The position numbers and the translations under genes are program-made. Shown here one piece after another: positions 33,121-42,541 of a stretch of 64,000 nt of DNA. Origin of the DNA: Dyadobacter jiangsuensis (GTDB lineage: Bacteria; Bacteroidota; Bacteroidia; Cytophagales; Spirosomataceae); contig NZ_PYAS01000024.1 of the NCBI RefSeq assembly GCF_003014695.1, positions 1 through 64,000 on the forward strand. The letters are read 5' to 3'. How positions within the stretch are numbered: the first letter of the stretch is position 1; each line of letters opens with the position of its first letter. The notes under the pieces were generated by a model. It ran no database searches, was not told where the DNA came from, and saw only the letters and a list, made by a program, of their open reading frames with translations.

Positions 33121-36100
33121 TCAGTTCAGTAATTCATCAAACATAATGGACACATAGTACGTGCTACCCACGTTCGGGCTGCCGTATGACTGGAAGTACG
33201 ATTTCCCGAACAGGTTCGTACCACCCAGCTTGATAATCGATTTGATCGCCGGCACCTTCCAGCTAACCTGCGCATCGAGGTTGCTGATCGCCGGAACCCT
33301 CGTGTTCGAGAATACCGGTACATCGGTGGTGGTAGGGACCACAAAGCTCGATTCCCAAGTAAATGCCTGCTGGTAGCGGTAAACGACATTGAATCCCCAC
33401 GTGTTGGAGCTCGTAATGCGGCGGCCGAGGCTCACATTATACCGGTATTTGGGTGTATTGAATTGCGAATACTGCACTTCCGGCGACGGTGTAAAATCTT
33501 TCAACTCATTGTTCGCGACATTCCCGCCGATATTGAACCCTTTCGGCAATGCATAATTCAGCCCGATCGCGAAGCCGCGCGTGGTAATCGTCTCGGTTGT
33601 ATTAACGGTCCGCGCGTACCCCTGGTAGCTACCCACCCCAATGCCTGATTCAATCGGCAGGCCCGGCGCGGCGGCGGCCGTCGGTACCACGATCACCGTT
33701 CCGCCAATGAGGTTTTTATATTTGCTGATATAGTAATAGGCATCTATGAAGAGCTTTTTCGCGATAATGCCTTTGTAACCAATCTCGTAAGAAGCAATGC
33801 GTTCGGGTTTCAGTTTCACCGGCTGGTACTTAGGCAATTTTCCCAGCGCATAGGCCTTCGCCAGGTCGGGTACCAATGCCGGTACCTGCGTTGCGAGAAT
33901 ACCCGGCAACTGTGCCGAAAGTACGCCCGGAAGCGTCTGATTGACGCCCGTCTTAATGGCCGCCTGGATCACTGCCGGGTCATTGGGAATGGTTCCTGCC
34001 GCAACTCCCGCATTAACCTGCGCGGTCACCGCCGTGGTGACCTGCTGCGTAATGGCAGCGGTAGCCTGCTGGGTCACGACCACCGTAGCATATTGCTGGG
34101 CGCTCTGTACCACCGATGGGTCACTTTGTACTACCGCGGTCACCGCAGCTTCGGAAAGGTTTTGCCGGAGAATGCCGCTCGACAGGTTGTAGCGTGAATC
34201 AAACTCAGGCAGGCCGCCTACCAGCGTTCCGGATGGCGTACGAAGGTCGATGTACTGGTTCTGGGTGGTGGGAATGCGGAAGCCGGTTTGGTAGGAGAGG
34301 CGTATATTATGCTCGCCAAATGTGGTAACCGCCGACACCCGGGGTGTGAACTGGCCGTCGAAGTTCTCGTTTTTATCATAGCGGATCGAGCCGGTCAGTT
34401 TTAAATGGTCGGAAAGCAGGTTTTTACCGGCCTGTACAAATGCACCCCATTCATTAATAGGTATCGTGCCGTCGCGGCCCTCTTTGGTATCGGCAAATAA
34501 CGTCCCGGCCGAGCGGAGCGTGTAAAGGCGATAGTTGGCCCCCGCGATCAGTTCCAGGAAGCGGATCTGGTTTTTGAAATTATAAAAACCTTCGGCGTGG
34601 TACATATTGGTTTTGTCCGCAAAACCGCCCCCACCGTTTACGATCGGCATATTCCGGTATTTATCCAACAATTGGTTAAAAGTTGCGCTGCCCGGCTGCG
34701 GCATATCGCGGTCGGCGGCCTGTCTGCCGATCAAATGCGCTTCTTCCTCCGTTGTACCCCGTGCACGTGCGCCTACGAATGCACCCACGTACTCGCCGAA
34801 CCAGACATTGTTGGGTTTAATCTCACCCAGCATGGAAACGGCTGCAAGTCCTGTAAGGTACGATTTGCCGGAACGTTCCTGCGTGGTGTAGGCTCTTACC
34901 GTGAAATTGTCGGCTCGTAGTTCCAGCTTGGCTTGTGTCAGATTGAAATCCCGCAGCGAATAGCGGCCTGTACCGGTATAAACGGTTGTTCCATAGCCGT
35001 AATTAACCTGCGCGATGGCTTCTATTTTTTCATTTAGTCGATAATGTAGTGCGGCATTGGCCTTAAAACTCTTTGTATTATAATCTACAAGGTCTTTTTC
35101 ACGGAATCCTGTGCGGCTTACAAACGCGTTTGGAACGAAGGCTGCACCTGCCTCGGGTAATTGCCCGGCTGCGACCATTGCTTTCGCTACCGCGTTGATA
35201 TTGGTCTGGATTTCATCGCCATATACATTAGTCCCGTCATAGTCCAGGTCGGTGCCTTTTCCGCGACCCGGATCGGCATTACCGCCTACGTTCAGGTTCG
35301 TATAATTGGTAGCCTCCCAGTCCTTCGCCTGGATGTAGGATAGATTTACCTTGAATGCGAACTTGTTATTGAATGCCTTTGCATAACGTATGGTGGCCTC
35401 GGCAAATGGTGTAGTCGCTTTGGAGCGGTTCTTTTCGTGCATAATACCGCCTTTGAGGTTTGCACTCAGTCCCTGGTAGAGGAATGGACTTTTGCTGTTC
35501 ATTAATACCAAGCCGTTTACCGCATTGGGTCCGTACAGCGCCGATGCCGCGCCGGGAAGCACCTCCACGCTCTCGACATCGAGCTCCGACATACCAATGA
35601 TATTATCGAGCGGAAAATTGAGCCCGGGTGCCTGGTTGTCCATACCGTCGATCATCTGAACGGTACGCGGGTTGCCCGTCGCACCGAAGCCGCGCATGTT
35701 GATGGATTTGAACAAAACACCCTGCGTCGTCATGTCGATACCTTTCAAATTCGCCAACGCGTCGTAAAAATTGGTGGCCGGCGTATCGCGAATGCCCCGG
35801 ATATCGAGTTTTTCAACGGCTACCGGCGATTTCATCACACTTTCCTCCACACGGGAGGCGGAAACTACGATTTCTTTCCCCAGCACGGGTTGCTCTACCA
35901 TTTTGATGTCCAGGTTGGACATGCTCGCGGTGACCGCAATTTCCTGGGTTTGAAAACCTACTGAACTGACAATGATGAAAAATGGCGGATTTGATGTGGT
36001 ACTGAGCGAAAATTCACCTTTCGTGTCGGTGATCGTACCAGCCACTTTACCCTGTATACGAATGCTGACGCCGGCCAGAGGTTCCTGGGTAACCGATTCG

Positions 36101-36204
36101 GTGACCTTGCCGGTCAAACTAATCTGTGCGAAAGATTGTTGGCAAAACAACAATGCGAGAAGCAAGAAAAGCAGATTTCTGAGGGATGCAGAAGTTCGGA
36201 TCAT
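33121..36204 (-). CDS. TonB-dependent receptor with an Ala/Gln/Val/Thr-rich insertion
   Basis: 1027 residues. Signal peptide (LLFLLLALLFCQQSFAQ), then a carboxypeptidase-regulatory-like domain (LTGKVTESVTQEPLAGVSIRI, about 28-115), the plug domain (VEKLDIRGIRDTPATNFYDAL; MRGFGATGNPRTVQMIDGMDNQ in part; AASALYGPNAVNGL near 225) and a 22-strand-type barrel. Within the barrel, residues about 680-785 are a low-complexity stretch rich in Ala, Gln, Val and Thr (AAITQQVTTAVTAQVNAGVA), predicted helical and unlike barrel strands; it probably forms an extracellular loop. It imports an unknown ligand, and no SusD partner adjoins, so it is not a SusC-type glycan pair. Confidence 0.88.
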   Translation of the reverse strand: MIRTSASLRNLLFLLLALLFCQQSFAQISLTGKVTESVTQEPLAGVSIRIQGKVAGTITDTKGEFSLSTTSNPPFFIIVSSVGFQTQEIAVTASMSNLDIKMVEQPVLGKEIVVSASRVEESVMKSPVAVEKLDIRGIRDTPATNFYDALANLKGIDMTTQGVLFKSINMRGFGATGNPRTVQMIDGMDNQAPGLNFPLDNIIGMSELDVESVEVLPGAASALYGPNAVNGLVLMNSKSPFLYQGLSANLKGGIMHEKNRSKATTPFAEATIRYAKAFNNKFAFKVNLSYIQAKDWEATNYTNLNVGGNADPGRGKGTDLDYDGTNVYGDEIQTNINAVAKAMVAAGQLPEAGAAFVPNAFVSRTGFREKDLVDYNTKSFKANAALHYRLNEKIEAIAQVNYGYGTTVYTGTGRYSLRDFNLTQAKLELRADNFTVRAYTTQERSGKSYLTGLAAVSMLGEIKPNNVWFGEYVGAFVGARARGTTEEEAHLIGRQAADRDMPQPGSATFNQLLDKYRNMPIVNGGGGFADKTNMYHAEGFYNFKNQIRFLELIAGANYRLYTLRSAGTLFADTKEGRDGTIPINEWGAFVQAGKNLLSDHLKLTGSIRYDKNENFDGQFTPRVSAVTTFGEHNIRLSYQTGFRIPTTQNQYIDLRTPSGTLVGGLPEFDSRYNLSSGILRQNLSEAAVTAVVQSDPSVVQSAQQYATVVVTQQATAAITQQVTTAVTAQVNAGVAAGTIPNDPAVIQAAIKTGVNQTLPGVLSAQLPGILATQVPALVPDLAKAYALGKLPKYQPVKLKPERIASYEIGYKGIIAKKLFIDAYYYISKYKNLIGGTVIVVPTAAAAPGLPIESGIGVGSYQGYARTVNTTETITTRGFAIGLNYALPKGFNIGGNVANNELKDFTPSPEVQYSQFNTPKYRYNVSLGRRITSSNTWGFNVVYRYQQAFTWESSFVVPTTTDVPVFSNTRVPAISNLDAQVSWKVPAIKSIIKLGGTNLFGKSYFQSYGSPNVGSTYYVSIMFDELLN

Positions 36205-36493
36205 GGTTGATTAGTGGGTTGATGTCTGTAACAAGTTACTAAGAAATAGATTTTGTTTACATAATATCCAATTTTTTCTTTGGGTATTTATAAAGCAAAA
36301 ATACGTAGCATCGAAAGCCAAATAGTTCGACGCTGTGAAAGAAAATTTAATGTAGTGACGAAAGACAGCTATCTGAGCCATGAACTAACTTTCCAGGACT
36401 TTTCCGATGCCCGGATTAAGCATACTGACTCTTTATCATTAGTTTTGAGGGATTTTATTTAACGTTATAACAAACATACCTTACACAACACAG

Positions 36494-37561
36494 ATGCAGG
36501 ACACTTATGTGATAATCATGGCAGGCGGCGTAGGAACCCGTTTTTGGCCGTTCAGCCGGACGGATTTCCCGAAGCAATTCCATGATGTGCTTGGCACAGG
36601 AAGGACGCTGTTGCAGCAAACTGTCGACCGGTTCGACGGCGTTTGCCCTATTGAAAACATTTATATAGTAACGAGTCAGGAATACAAGGAACTGATCAAA
36701 CAGCAGATTCCCGAACTGACCGACGACCAGATCCTCCTGGAACCGCATCGCCGGAACACCGCACCTTGCATCGCTTATGCATGCTACAAAATCGCGGCCC
36801 GCAACCCGAACGCGAATGTTGTGGTAGCACCTGCAGACCATATTATCCTGAAAGAAGAGGTTTTCAAGGATACGATCAAGGTGGCATTGGGCGCTACCCG
36901 CAATGAAGATATTCTGATCACACTTGGTATCCAGCCCACTCGCCCCGACACGGGTTATGGCTACATCCAGTATATACCGGATAAGCTGACAGTCAAAAAA
37001 GTAAAGTCATTTACCGAAAAACCCCATCTGGAATTGGCGTTGCAGTTCCTGGATAGCGGTGATTTTGTGTGGAATGCAGGTATTTTTGTCTGGAACGTCA
37101 ATGCATTCAAAAAGGCGCTGGCCCAGTTTCAGCCTGATATTGCTGAAATTTTCCAGGGCGGAGTCGAGCATTATTACCTCGATTCGGAGGATTCGTTCAT
37201 TCAGCGTGCTTACCAGCATTGCGGCAGTATTTCTATCGACAATGGTATTATGGAAAAGGCCGAAAACGTACACGTCGTGTTAGCAAGTTTCGGCTGGTCG
37301 GACCTGGGAACGTGGAAGTCGATGTATGAAGTTTCGGAGAAGGATGAAAATCTGAACGTAACAGACGGGAATATGATCCTGCATAATACCACGAATTCGA
37401 TCATCAAAACGCCGAAAGACAAGCTGGTAGTCGTTAACGGCCTCGATGGTTTCATCGTTGCGGAATTCGACGGAGTGTTGCTGATCTGCAAAAAAGATGA
37501 TGAACAGAAAGTGAAGGAATTCGTGGCGCAAGCCAAGGAGCTGGATCCTAAATATGTTTAA
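36494..37561 (+). CDS. manC: Mannose-1-phosphate guanylyltransferase (GDP-mannose pyrophosphorylase)
   Basis: 355 residues, without the C-terminal phosphomannose-isomerase domain of bifunctional ManC proteins. Makes GDP-mannose for surface glycans. The nucleotide-binding signature IIMAGGVGTRFWPFSR sits at residues 7-22, followed by PKQF, LEPHRRNTAP (near 82), APADH, GYGYIQ and VKSFTEKP (near 175), FVWNAGIFVWN and a final SDLGTW. Preceded by 289 bp without a convincing gene and closed by a terminator. Confidence 0.93.
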   Translation: MQDTYVIIMAGGVGTRFWPFSRTDFPKQFHDVLGTGRTLLQQTVDRFDGVCPIENIYIVTSQEYKELIKQQIPELTDDQILLEPHRRNTAPCIAYACYKIAARNPNANVVVAPADHIILKEEVFKDTIKVALGATRNEDILITLGIQPTRPDTGYGYIQYIPDKLTVKKVKSFTEKPHLELALQFLDSGDFVWNAGIFVWNVNAFKKALAQFQPDIAEIFQGGVEHYYLDSEDSFIQRAYQHCGSISIDNGIMEKAENVHVVLASFGWSDLGTWKSMYEVSEKDENLNVTDGNMILHNTTNSIIKTPKDKLVVVNGLDGFIVAEFDGVLLICKKDDEQKVKEFVAQAKELDPKYV

Positions 37562-37590
37562 TGCGGTTGATTATTAATGCATACCGCTTG

Positions 37591-37622
37591 AAAATCCAGG
37601 TCTGTTTGGCCTGGATTTTTTG
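37591..37622 (+). terminator. Rho-independent terminator after manC
   Basis: Stem AAAATCCAGG / CCTGGATTTT, 9-base loop, followed by a T run, 29 bp past the manC stop. Confidence 0.85.
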
Positions 37623-37672
37623 TTTTGAATTTGTAAATTCACAGAAAGGTTACATGTCAATCGTAACAGCTC

Positions 37673-37948
37673 ATGTCTAATCGTCGAGAAATAAAAGCAG
37701 AATTAATGCAGCTTGTGAACGAGGTCAGTGACGATCGCTTGCATGACTTGCTGCTTACTATCCGTGCATTTGCCGAGCAGGAAGCATATGCAGGAGATAC
37801 GCATTCTCCTGAATTTTTAGAAAAACTCAACGAATCTCTACGCTCAGCCGAAACAGGTCCTCTTTACTCGAATGAAGAGGTGTTTAACGAAATCAGGCGT
37901 GGTATACGAGATAAAATGGAGTCCGCTCGCAAAGAAAGATTACACTGA
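37673..37948 (+). CDS. Antitoxin of a ParE-type toxin-antitoxin pair
   Basis: 91 residues, acidic and helical, with no signal peptide. The layout NRREIKAELMQLVNEVSDDRL at the N-terminus and EEVFNEIRRGI near the C-terminus is typical of small Bacteroidota antitoxins that precede RelE/ParE toxins. The N-terminal half should dimerise and may bind DNA; the C-terminal half should wrap the toxin. It overlaps the toxin frame by 50 bp. Confidence 0.75.
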   Translation: MSNRREIKAELMQLVNEVSDDRLHDLLLTIRAFAEQEAYAGDTHSPEFLEKLNESLRSAETGPLYSNEEVFNEIRRGIRDKMESARKERLH

Positions 37949-38180
37949 TATTATAAGTTATCTTTATGATGTCGGCGGTGATCGAAGTGCCGAAAGGTTT
38001 ACAGACAGTCTTCAAGCCAGCTTGCAAAGGTTGGAGCGTTACCCCTTCATCGGCACGGCGGACGAAATGATCCCTTCTATGAGGAAACTGCTACTTCATA
38101 ATAAGTACCGTTTGGCTTACACGGTGTTTGAAAATACCGTCCTGATTATGAATATAACGCATTCGTCGAAGCGTCGCTAG
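37899..38180 (+). CDS. RelE/ParE family toxin
   Basis: 93 residues from the GTG at 37899, which gives VVYEIKWSPLAKKDYTDIISYL, the standard ParE opening; the longer frame from 37872 lies wholly inside the antitoxin. The body has SAERFTDSLQASLQRLERYPFIG and RKLLLHNKYRLAYTVFENTVLIMNITHSSKRR (in part), matching the Bacteroidota ParE group with a C-terminal H-x-S-+-+ end. ParE toxins act on gyrase and RelE toxins cleave mRNA; the target here is not predictable. The stop is 3 bp from the convergent recF stop. Confidence 0.82.
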   Translation: MVYEIKWSPLAKKDYTDIISYLYDVGGDRSAERFTDSLQASLQRLERYPFIGTADEMIPSMRKLLLHNKYRLAYTVFENTVLIMNITHSSKRR

Positions 38181-38183
38181 CGG

Positions 38184-39281
38184 TTAGCCCTTCAACACCT
38201 TCTCAATCTCAAAAAACCGCACATCTGCCTTCACATGCTCTAGAATCCTTTGCGAACGTTCCGGCCGCGCGTCGGTAATGAACACCTGGGCCAGAAAGCC
38301 GGTATCGATCAGCTCAATAAGTTTGTGAATGCGCCGGTCGTCGAGCTTGTCGAAAATATCGTCCAGGAGCAAAATGGGCGTTTTGCCTTTTTCTTCTTTT
38401 AGTAGTTCGAATTGCGCGAGTTTCAACGCGATGAGAAACGACTTTTGCTGACCTTGCGAGCCGAATTTTTTGAGCGTGACCCCATCGATTTCGAATACAT
38501 ATTCATCCTTATGCACGCCTTTGCCCGTACGCTGCGCATGCAGGTCGCGGCTGCGGTTACGGCGGAATTCGGCCGGGAAATCGGGGGTGGCGACTTCGCT
38601 TTCGTAGATTACATCCACTTTTTCGTGCCCGCTGCTGAGGAACTCGTAGTATTTGCAGAACAGCGGGATGAACTTTTGCATGAAGGTCGCGCGGTGCTCG
38701 TGAATGCGTTGCGAGAGGACGATCAGCGGTTCATTGTAGGTTTCGAGCAGGTCTTCGTCGAGGTAATTTCTTTCTGCGAACAGTTTTAAAAGACCGTTGC
38801 GCTGGGTGAGGATCTTGTTGTAATGCAGGAAATCGCCGAGGTAACCGGGAACGGCCTGGCCCAGTACGCCATCAAAAAAGCGACGGCGTTCCTCGCTGCC
38901 GTCGCGGATAAGATCGGTGTCGTCCGGGGCGATGAGTACCACCGGAAAGAGGCCGATATGGTCGCTCAGGCGCTCGTAATGCTTCTTATCGGCCATGAAT
39001 ACCTTCCGCTGGCCGCGTTGCAGGCTGCAAGTGATCTGGATGTGCTTGTCGTACTCGTTGAAAACGCCGTCGATCAGGAAAAAGTCGGCGGTATGACGAA
39101 TGCCGAGGGCGTCCTGATTATGAAATGCGCTCTTCGTAAGGGTCAGGAAATAGATTGCGTCGAGCAGGTTGGTTTTGCCGCTGCCGTTCTCTCCCACGAT
39201 ACAGTTCACATGTTTTCCAAAAGTGAAGGCCTTCTCCTCATAGCTTTTAAAGTAGGTAAGACGGAGCTTTTCTAGCCACAT
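38184..39281 (-). CDS. recF: DNA replication and repair protein RecF
   Basis: 365 residues. SMC-like ATPase that loads RecA at gaps. MWLEKLRLTYFKSYEE, Walker A VGENGSGKTNLLDAIYFLT (residues about 28-46), APDDTDLIRDGSEERRRF near 117, signature KKFGSQGQQKSFLIALKLA near 270, and Walker B PILLLDDIFDKLD near 302 are all present. Not linked to dnaA/dnaN/gyrB, unlike in many bacteria. Faces the ParE gene. Confidence 0.94.
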   Translation of the reverse strand: MWLEKLRLTYFKSYEEKAFTFGKHVNCIVGENGSGKTNLLDAIYFLTLTKSAFHNQDALGIRHTADFFLIDGVFNEYDKHIQITCSLQRGQRKVFMADKKHYERLSDHIGLFPVVLIAPDDTDLIRDGSEERRRFFDGVLGQAVPGYLGDFLHYNKILTQRNGLLKLFAERNYLDEDLLETYNEPLIVLSQRIHEHRATFMQKFIPLFCKYYEFLSSGHEKVDVIYESEVATPDFPAEFRRNRSRDLHAQRTGKGVHKDEYVFEIDGVTLKKFGSQGQQKSFLIALKLAQFELLKEEKGKTPILLLDDIFDKLDDRRIHKLIELIDTGFLAQVFITDARPERSQRILEHVKADVRFFEIEKVLKG

Positions 39282-39405
39282 GAACTTCTTTGTTATTTAG
39301 TTTATGCTTATTTTCGCACATCATTGCGTGAGTACGGCAAAACAGACTCTGTTCATACCATAACTTTAAGACAAAGTTCTGTCTTTATAAACGAGAACCA
39401 AATAC

Positions 39406-40437
39406 ATGGCCACCGTTACTGAGAAAAAGAAAGCATCAGCCCCCAAAAAGTTACAGCATCCGAAGGAGCAATACATGTTCTGGTTCGAGAATATGCTTTT
39501 ACAACGCCGTTTTGAAGAAAAATCGGGCCAGTTGTACGGTCAACAGAAGATTCGTGGTTTTTGTCACCTGTATATCGGCCAGGAAGCTTGTTCTTCCGGC
39601 GCGGTGAGTGCCCTGAAAAAAGGCGACAAGTACATTACCGCCTATCGTGACCACGGTATTCCACTCGCATTGGGTACCAGTCCAAATGCGATCATGGCTG
39701 AGCTTTACGGCAAAAAAACCGGTACTACCAAAGGTAAGGGTGGTTCTATGCACATTTTTGACAAAGAAGTGGGTTTCATCGGAGGCCATGGTATCGTAGG
39801 CGGCCAGATTCCTCTCGGCGCAGGTATCGCATTCGCTGAGAAATACAATAAAACCGATAACCTGTGTATCTGCTACTTCGGTGACGGAGCGATTCGCCAG
39901 GGTTCATTCCACGAAACGCTGAACATGGCGATGAGCTGGAAATTGCCTGTGATTTTCGTCGTTGAAAACAACGGCTATGCAATGGGAACTTCCGTAGCGC
40001 GTACTTCCAACGTTACTGAGCTTTACACCCTTGGCGAGGCATATGATATTCCTTCCGAGCCAGTTGACGGTATGAGTGTTGAGGCGATCCACGAAGCGGT
40101 TTCCCGCGCTGCGGAGCGTGCACGTAAAGGCGACGGACCTACTTTCCTTGAATTCCGTACTTACCGCTACCGGGGACACTCCATGTCCGATCCTCAGAAA
40201 TACCGTTCGAAAGAGGAGGTAGAAGAATACAAACACCGTGACCCGATCGAGCAGATCCGCGCGGTGATCCTCGAAAACAAGATTGCTACCGAAGAGGATC
40301 TCGAAAACATCGATAAAAAAGTAAAAGAAATCGTTGCGGAATCCGTGCAATTCGCCGAGGAATCGGAGTGGCCGGATCCGAAAGAGGCTTACACCGACGT
40401 GTACGTTGAAAGCGATTATCCTTTTGTAATGGATTAA
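39406..40437 (+). CDS. pdhA: Pyruvate dehydrogenase E1 component, alpha subunit
   Basis: 343 residues. Thiamine-diphosphate-dependent oxidative decarboxylation of pyruvate, with the beta subunit encoded elsewhere. Features: FCHLYIGQEA near 50, YRDHGIPLALG, KGKGGSMHIF near 107, GGHGIVGGQIPLG, the ThDP motif GDGAIRQGSFHE...NNGYAMGT (near 155-195) and the phosphorylation-loop-like YRYRGHSMSDPQKYR near 252. The E1 alpha of branched-chain complexes is the alternative; the closest resemblance is to PdhA. A strong terminator follows, so it is separate from tatC. Confidence 0.9.
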   Translation: MATVTEKKKASAPKKLQHPKEQYMFWFENMLLQRRFEEKSGQLYGQQKIRGFCHLYIGQEACSSGAVSALKKGDKYITAYRDHGIPLALGTSPNAIMAELYGKKTGTTKGKGGSMHIFDKEVGFIGGHGIVGGQIPLGAGIAFAEKYNKTDNLCICYFGDGAIRQGSFHETLNMAMSWKLPVIFVVENNGYAMGTSVARTSNVTELYTLGEAYDIPSEPVDGMSVEAIHEAVSRAAERARKGDGPTFLEFRTYRYRGHSMSDPQKYRSKEEVEEYKHRDPIEQIRAVILENKIATEEDLENIDKKVKEIVAESVQFAEESEWPDPKEAYTDVYVESDYPFVMD

Positions 40438-40460
40438 TTTGATCCAGAACGCATGAATAA

Positions 40461-40492
40461 AAAACCCGTCGGATCACTTCGACGGGTTTTTT
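40461..40492 (+). terminator. Rho-independent terminator after pdhA
   Basis: Stem AAAACCCGTCG / CGACGGGTTTT with an 8-base loop and T tract, 23 bp past the pdhA stop. Confidence 0.9.
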
Positions 40493-40542
40493 AAGTAATT
40501 TCAGCTTTTCACTTAGATTGAGTTCTAGTAATAATTTAAAAT

Positions 40543-41424
40543 ATGTCCCTGGATCAGGATTTTGATAACGAAGAAGAGGAAGGAGAAGGCAAAGAGATGT
40601 CGTTTCTATCGCATCTCGAAGAACTAAGATGGCATGTTATCCGCGCGGGTGCTTCGATTCTGGTATTTGCCATTATTGCCTTCATTTATATTCAGGAAAT
40701 CTACCATTATGTGATTGTAGCGCCTTCTAGGCCTGAGTTCTGGACTTACCGAATGTTATGTAAGCTTTCTGAAATTACGGGTTACGAAGATTTGTGTGTA
40801 AAGTCGCTGAATTTCAAATTGCAACTCATTGGAATGGGCGATGCATTCACGATGAGTATGACTTCGTCTGTGATCGCAGGTTTGGTATTCGCGTTTCCTT
40901 ACGCATTTTGGGAGATCTGGCGCTTCATAAAACCTGGATTGAAGCCATCCGAGCGCAAATCGGCACGGGGCGCGGTGTTTTATGTGACATTCCTGTTCTT
41001 CTCCGGAGTCCTTTTTGGTTACTACGTGGTAAGCCCGCTAGCGATCAACTTCCTTGCGAATTATACACTTGATCCTTCAATCATCAACGAATTCAGTCTC
41101 GCGTCCTACATTTCGCTTGTAGCGACGCTTACACTGGCTTGCGGTGTGGCGTTCCAGTTGCCGATTGTGGTATATGTTTTGTCAAAAATAGGAGTACTTA
41201 CACCTTCTTTTATGAGGGAATATCGCAAGCACTCGATGATCGTGATTCTGATCGTAGCGGCGATTATTACGCCTTCGCCTGATATTTACAGCCAGGTACT
41301 CGTTGCGATTCCATTGTTCCTGCTTTATGAGCTTAGTATTATGGTTTCTGCGAAGGTGGAGCGTGAAAAGTTGGCAGAAGAAAAACGTCTCGCGAAACTG
41401 GGCGGAACGACAACCGAAGATTGA
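40543..41424 (+). CDS. tatC: Twin-arginine translocase subunit TatC
   Basis: 293 residues, six membrane helices. Receptor for twin-arginine signal peptides. MSFLSHLEELRWHVIRA (near 19-35) is the conserved cytoplasmic N-terminal motif; FPYAFWEIWRFIKPGLKPSERK near 112 and the Pro/Phe-rich loops are typical. The N-terminus has an acidic extension (DQDFDNEEEEGEGKE) before the family core. tatA/tatB are not in this window. A likely terminator lies within the opposing gene downstream. Confidence 0.95.
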   Translation: MSLDQDFDNEEEEGEGKEMSFLSHLEELRWHVIRAGASILVFAIIAFIYIQEIYHYVIVAPSRPEFWTYRMLCKLSEITGYEDLCVKSLNFKLQLIGMGDAFTMSMTSSVIAGLVFAFPYAFWEIWRFIKPGLKPSERKSARGAVFYVTFLFFSGVLFGYYVVSPLAINFLANYTLDPSIINEFSLASYISLVATLTLACGVAFQLPIVVYVLSKIGVLTPSFMREYRKHSMIVILIVAAIITPSPDIYSQVLVAIPLFLLYELSIMVSAKVEREKLAEEKRLAKLGGTTTED

Positions 41425-41438
41425 TTTAAACAAAGATA

Positions 41439-42533
41439 TTAAGCGATAAACTGCTTACAGACCTCGGCCAACCGGTCGAGGTCTTCTTTTTGGTGCAAGC
41501 TACTGATTGCAATGCGGGTAACGGGCGCGTCGGCTGGCGAAGGGTACGGGAAGCAGGAGGCCATAATGCCGTTTGCCAGCAAATGATTAAACAGTGCGGG
41601 GTTGGAAGAGCAGAATACCGGGTAACCTGGAATGAAGTCGAACAATCCGATGCTTTCGACAATACGATTGAAATAAGCGATATTATCCAATAGCGCCACG
41701 CGTGCGATTTCGTATTTATCTTGTTCCAAAAGCATTTTCATCGCATGCATGTACGCAGGGGCAGGCGGGGACGCGCCCGCGTACCAGGGTGATTTTCGCA
41801 CTGTTTCAACCACGCTTTCCGAACCCCAAATGGCACCTGCGGGTATACCCAGCGCCTTGTTCAGGGATGAAACGAAAATGGTGTTATCTAAAAGTCCGGA
41901 ATCGATGCATTCAACAACGCCATTTCCATTTGCTCCGATGACGCCCAGTGAATGCGATTCGTCGATCACAAACCAGGCGTTAACGGGATTTTGAATGGCA
42001 TTGAAAAGTGTAAAATCAAATGCGCGTACGATTGGTGAGCCTACGGCATCGGTGCAGATGATATGAGCAACGTCCGGCTCGGTCGCGTTAATTTTTCGAA
42101 CGGTTTGCATGGCCCATTCGCTCCAATCGCCATTGTTTCGATGAAATGCATTGCCCCAAAGCGCCGGATGTACGCCGGGAGCGTAATGGTAAATGATCCT
42201 GGTAATATCGGGATCTCGTTGGGAGATGTTTTCAATCACTTTCATCAGTAATTGCCCGGCCCACATGCCTGACGACACAACTAGTGCGGATTCAGTTTGC
42301 AGAAAGTCACATAGTTGCAGTTCCGCTTCGTCATAAATACCGAGCCTCAGACTATTGTTTCTGGAACTCCCATAATGCGTTCCGAAAGTTTCCGTAGCTG
42401 AATGGATATACCTACGAAGGTCTTCGTTGTGTCCCATGCCTAGGTAATCCGTACCGCTGAACCATAAGAATTCTCGCCCGTCGGTAGTTGTGACGGTCCT
42501 GCCGGGAAGTTTGCTGGTGTGGTAGATGCTCAC
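41439..42533 (-). CDS. PLP-dependent alpha-oxoamine-synthase-like enzyme
   Basis: 364 residues. Fold type I aminotransferase of the KBL/BioF/ALAS group: FSGTDYLGMGH (near 26), GTHYGSSRNNSLRLG, VIDESHSLGVIG (PLP-pyridine Asp near 192) and SSLNKALGIPAG with the Schiff-base Lys near 227. Related enzymes join an acyl-CoA to an amino acid, but several KBL/BioF substrate residues are not recognisable, so the reaction is unknown. It starts 8 bp after a dipeptide epimerase stop, so the two are almost surely co-transcribed and may act in one pathway. Confidence 0.75.
   Translation of the reverse strand: MSIYHTSKLPGRTVTTTDGREFLWFSGTDYLGMGHNEDLRRYIHSATETFGTHYGSSRNNSLRLGIYDEAELQLCDFLQTESALVVSSGMWAGQLLMKVIENISQRDPDITRIIYHYAPGVHPALWGNAFHRNNGDWSEWAMQTVRKINATEPDVAHIICTDAVGSPIVRAFDFTLFNAIQNPVNAWFVIDESHSLGVIGANGNGVVECIDSGLLDNTIFVSSLNKALGIPAGAIWGSESVVETVRKSPWYAGASPPAPAYMHAMKMLLEQDKYEIARVALLDNIAYFNRIVESIGLFDFIPGYPVFCSSNPALFNHLLANGIMASCFPYPSPADAPVTRIAISSLHQKEDLDRLAEVCKQFIA
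41459..41491 (+). terminator. Probable tatC terminator inside the opposing gene
   Basis: Stem AGACCTCG / CGAGGTCT with a 10-base loop, then TTCTTTTT on the plus strand, 35 bp past the tatC stop. The same bases encode the C-terminus of the PLP enzyme on the other strand. Confidence 0.5.
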
Positions 42534-42541
42534 AGCCTAAC

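Noticed and set aside
36280..36462. 60-residue frame in the gap before manC
   Set aside because: Short, no motif, no promoter or ribosome site; treated as non-coding.
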